Positions 5,498 through 6,303 of a stretch of DNA of 6,303 nucleotides are shown here, piece by piece. Position numbers and translations under genes: made by a program. Position 1 is the first letter of the stretch; the number at the start of each line of letters is the position of its first letter. The DNA is from Endomicrobium sp. Its GTDB lineage: Bacteria; Elusimicrobiota; Endomicrobiia; Endomicrobiales; Endomicrobiaceae. The stretch covers positions 1-6,303 of the forward strand of contig JAISLV010000180.1 of the NCBI GenBank assembly GCA_031277075.1. The letters are read 5' to 3'. Under the pieces are notes generated by a model. It was given only the letters and a program-made list of their open reading frames with translations, did no database searches and had not been told where the DNA came from.

Positions 5498-6303
5498 ATG
5501 ATAATTCCCGCGCGTATTTTTTTCTTCATTTCGTCCGTTTTTATTTTGCCTTCCTGTTTTGGAATTTATAAAAATCACAAGCTGCTTGCCGAAGTTGACA
5601 ATGCGTCTGCGGCTCCCAGCGAAGTTTTTGTTTCAGCAGACTACGACGGCGGAAATTCTTTTTCTAAAAACAATTTCGCGGAAAGTTCCGTTTCAGGCGG
5701 CAAAATCGCGGAAAAAACCGTTTTGGACAAAAAACTGTATTTTTCTTACGAAGACGAAGGGCGCGCTTATTATTTTGCGGCAAAAATTCCGCGCAAAGAC
5801 AGCCGCAGAGAAAAACGAAACGCCGCCTTAGAAATTAAAGAGGCAAAAGATTTTAATCCTGACGCGCTTTTGCAAAAAGAAGAGGTCGTCATAGCGGAAG
5901 ATATTTTTCCCGCCGCTTTAGAAGAAGCCTTAAATATCATGGCGCCTAAGACGAACAATTCGGGCGTAATAATTCCTACTGGGTTAAAAGACGCCGTTTT
6001 ATACAGAGACTCTGGCGGCGCGGTTAAAATTGCCGAACCAGCAAATGTCCCTAAAAGCGTCAAGGTAAAAGGACGCCTTAGCAGAAAGAGAACGGTCAGC
6101 CGAACTTACGGAGCAATAATAAAATATATGCGCCAAAAGTATCCTGACGCGCAAAAATTTATTATTCCTGTTACAAATATTCCTCTTGTTCCTTACGTCT
6201 ACGTCGATATTGAAAACGAAACGGCGGCGGCTGTAAAACTGCCCGATTTTTACGAAGTAAAAAAAGACGTTTCCGCAGTCGGTTTTTCCGCAGGATTTTT
6301 TTA
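5498..6303 (+). CDS. Putative lipoprotein of unknown function, 3' partial
   Basis: An ATG at 5498 opens a frame with no stop to the window edge: 268 codons plus the bases TA, which could begin Tyr or a stop. The start is 7 bases after the giant gene's TAA, and no stronger start was seen nearby. The intervening bases are only A's and a G, so there is no good Shine-Dalgarno site and translational coupling is likely. The N-terminus MIIPARIFFFISSVFILPSC has one Arg, a hydrophobic core and a lipobox-like LPSC with Cys20. Proline at -2 is unusual for a lipobox, so a plain signal peptide is the alternative. The mature part is soluble-looking and charged: Ser/Asn-rich at about 40-65, then Lys/Glu-rich, a basic patch near KVKGRLSRKRTVSR, and a hydrophobic strand-like segment FIIPVTNIPLVPYVYVDI. 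I recognise no family. Codon use (GCG, GAC, AAA) matches the rest of the window. Coding is well supported by the aligned start, signal peptide and long open frame; an envelope location is inferred. Confidence 0.82.
   Translation, partial: MIIPARIFFFISSVFILPSCFGIYKNHKLLAEVDNASAAPSEVFVSADYDGGNSFSKNNFAESSVSGGKIAEKTVLDKKLYFSYEDEGRAYYFAAKIPRKDSRREKRNAALEIKEAKDFNPDALLQKEEVVIAEDIFPAALEEALNIMAPKTNNSGVIIPTGLKDAVLYRDSGGAVKIAEPANVPKSVKVKGRLSRKRTVSRTYGAIIKYMRQKYPDAQKFIIPVTNIPLVPYVYVDIENETAAAVKLPDFYEVKKDVSAVGFSAGFF

Noticed and set aside
5278..5529. Minus-strand open frame across the junction of the two genes.
   Set aside because: It overlaps the end of the giant gene and the signal peptide of the next, is rich in Arg and Phe as expected of an antisense reading, and has no plausible start context.
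5770..6063. 97-codon minus-strand frame and a 90-codon plus-strand frame at 5559-5831 in the second gene.
   Set aside because: Both overlap the longer frame from 5498, which has a coherent signal peptide, an abutting start and matching codon use; neither short frame has such support.

Overview
The window holds two same-strand genes packed almost end to end, and both run off an edge. Positions 1-5490 are one reading frame with no stop back to base 1. It is the last 1829 residues of a very large protein whose true start lies upstream. After a 7-base gap, positions 5498-6303 hold the first 268 codons of a predicted lipoprotein. It has no stop in the window. No RNA gene, CRISPR array, insertion sequence, promoter or factor-independent terminator was recognised.

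The giant protein reads as a chain of modules. Residues are numbered from the valine codon GTG at 52 taken as 1. In order they are: a TGS-like domain (about 26-90); a helical segment (about 130-168) and an ACT-like domain (about 171-246), which together resemble the regulatory half of RelA/SpoT proteins; an amphipathic Gly/Ala-rich stretch (about 262-294); a region with an HExxE motif and a downstream E-x-WHA motif (about 300-440); a YdcF/DUF218 domain in two pieces (about 470-515 and 735-860); between those pieces, a domain resembling the MuF-C / barnase-EndoU-ColicinE5/D-RelE-like domains of phage polyvalent proteins (about 565-710); an unrecognised region (about 870-1195); a stretch resembling the front half of a GH77 4-alpha-glucanotransferase without its catalytic motifs (about 1195-1400); and a C-terminal part (about 1400-1812) that I do not recognise. 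All assignments are motif recognition by eye, not profile searches.

G+C content varies. Hand counts gave about 31% over 1801-2160 (the insert), about 32% over 601-780 and about 47% over 4441-4620. The overall look, the very long chimeric protein and the GCG/GAC-rich codon use on an AT-leaning background suggest a Gram-negative bacterium of the Elusimicrobiota/Endomicrobia or Omnitrophota kind. This is an inference from general resemblance and is weak.

The two genes are probably co-transcribed. The second product has a lipoprotein-type signal peptide, so an envelope role is likely for it. The N-terminus of the giant protein is missing, so its location in the cell cannot be read here. The main novelty is the giant protein: what looks like a stringent-response regulatory module, a split YdcF fold carrying a phage-type domain, and a decayed glucanotransferase, all in one chain.
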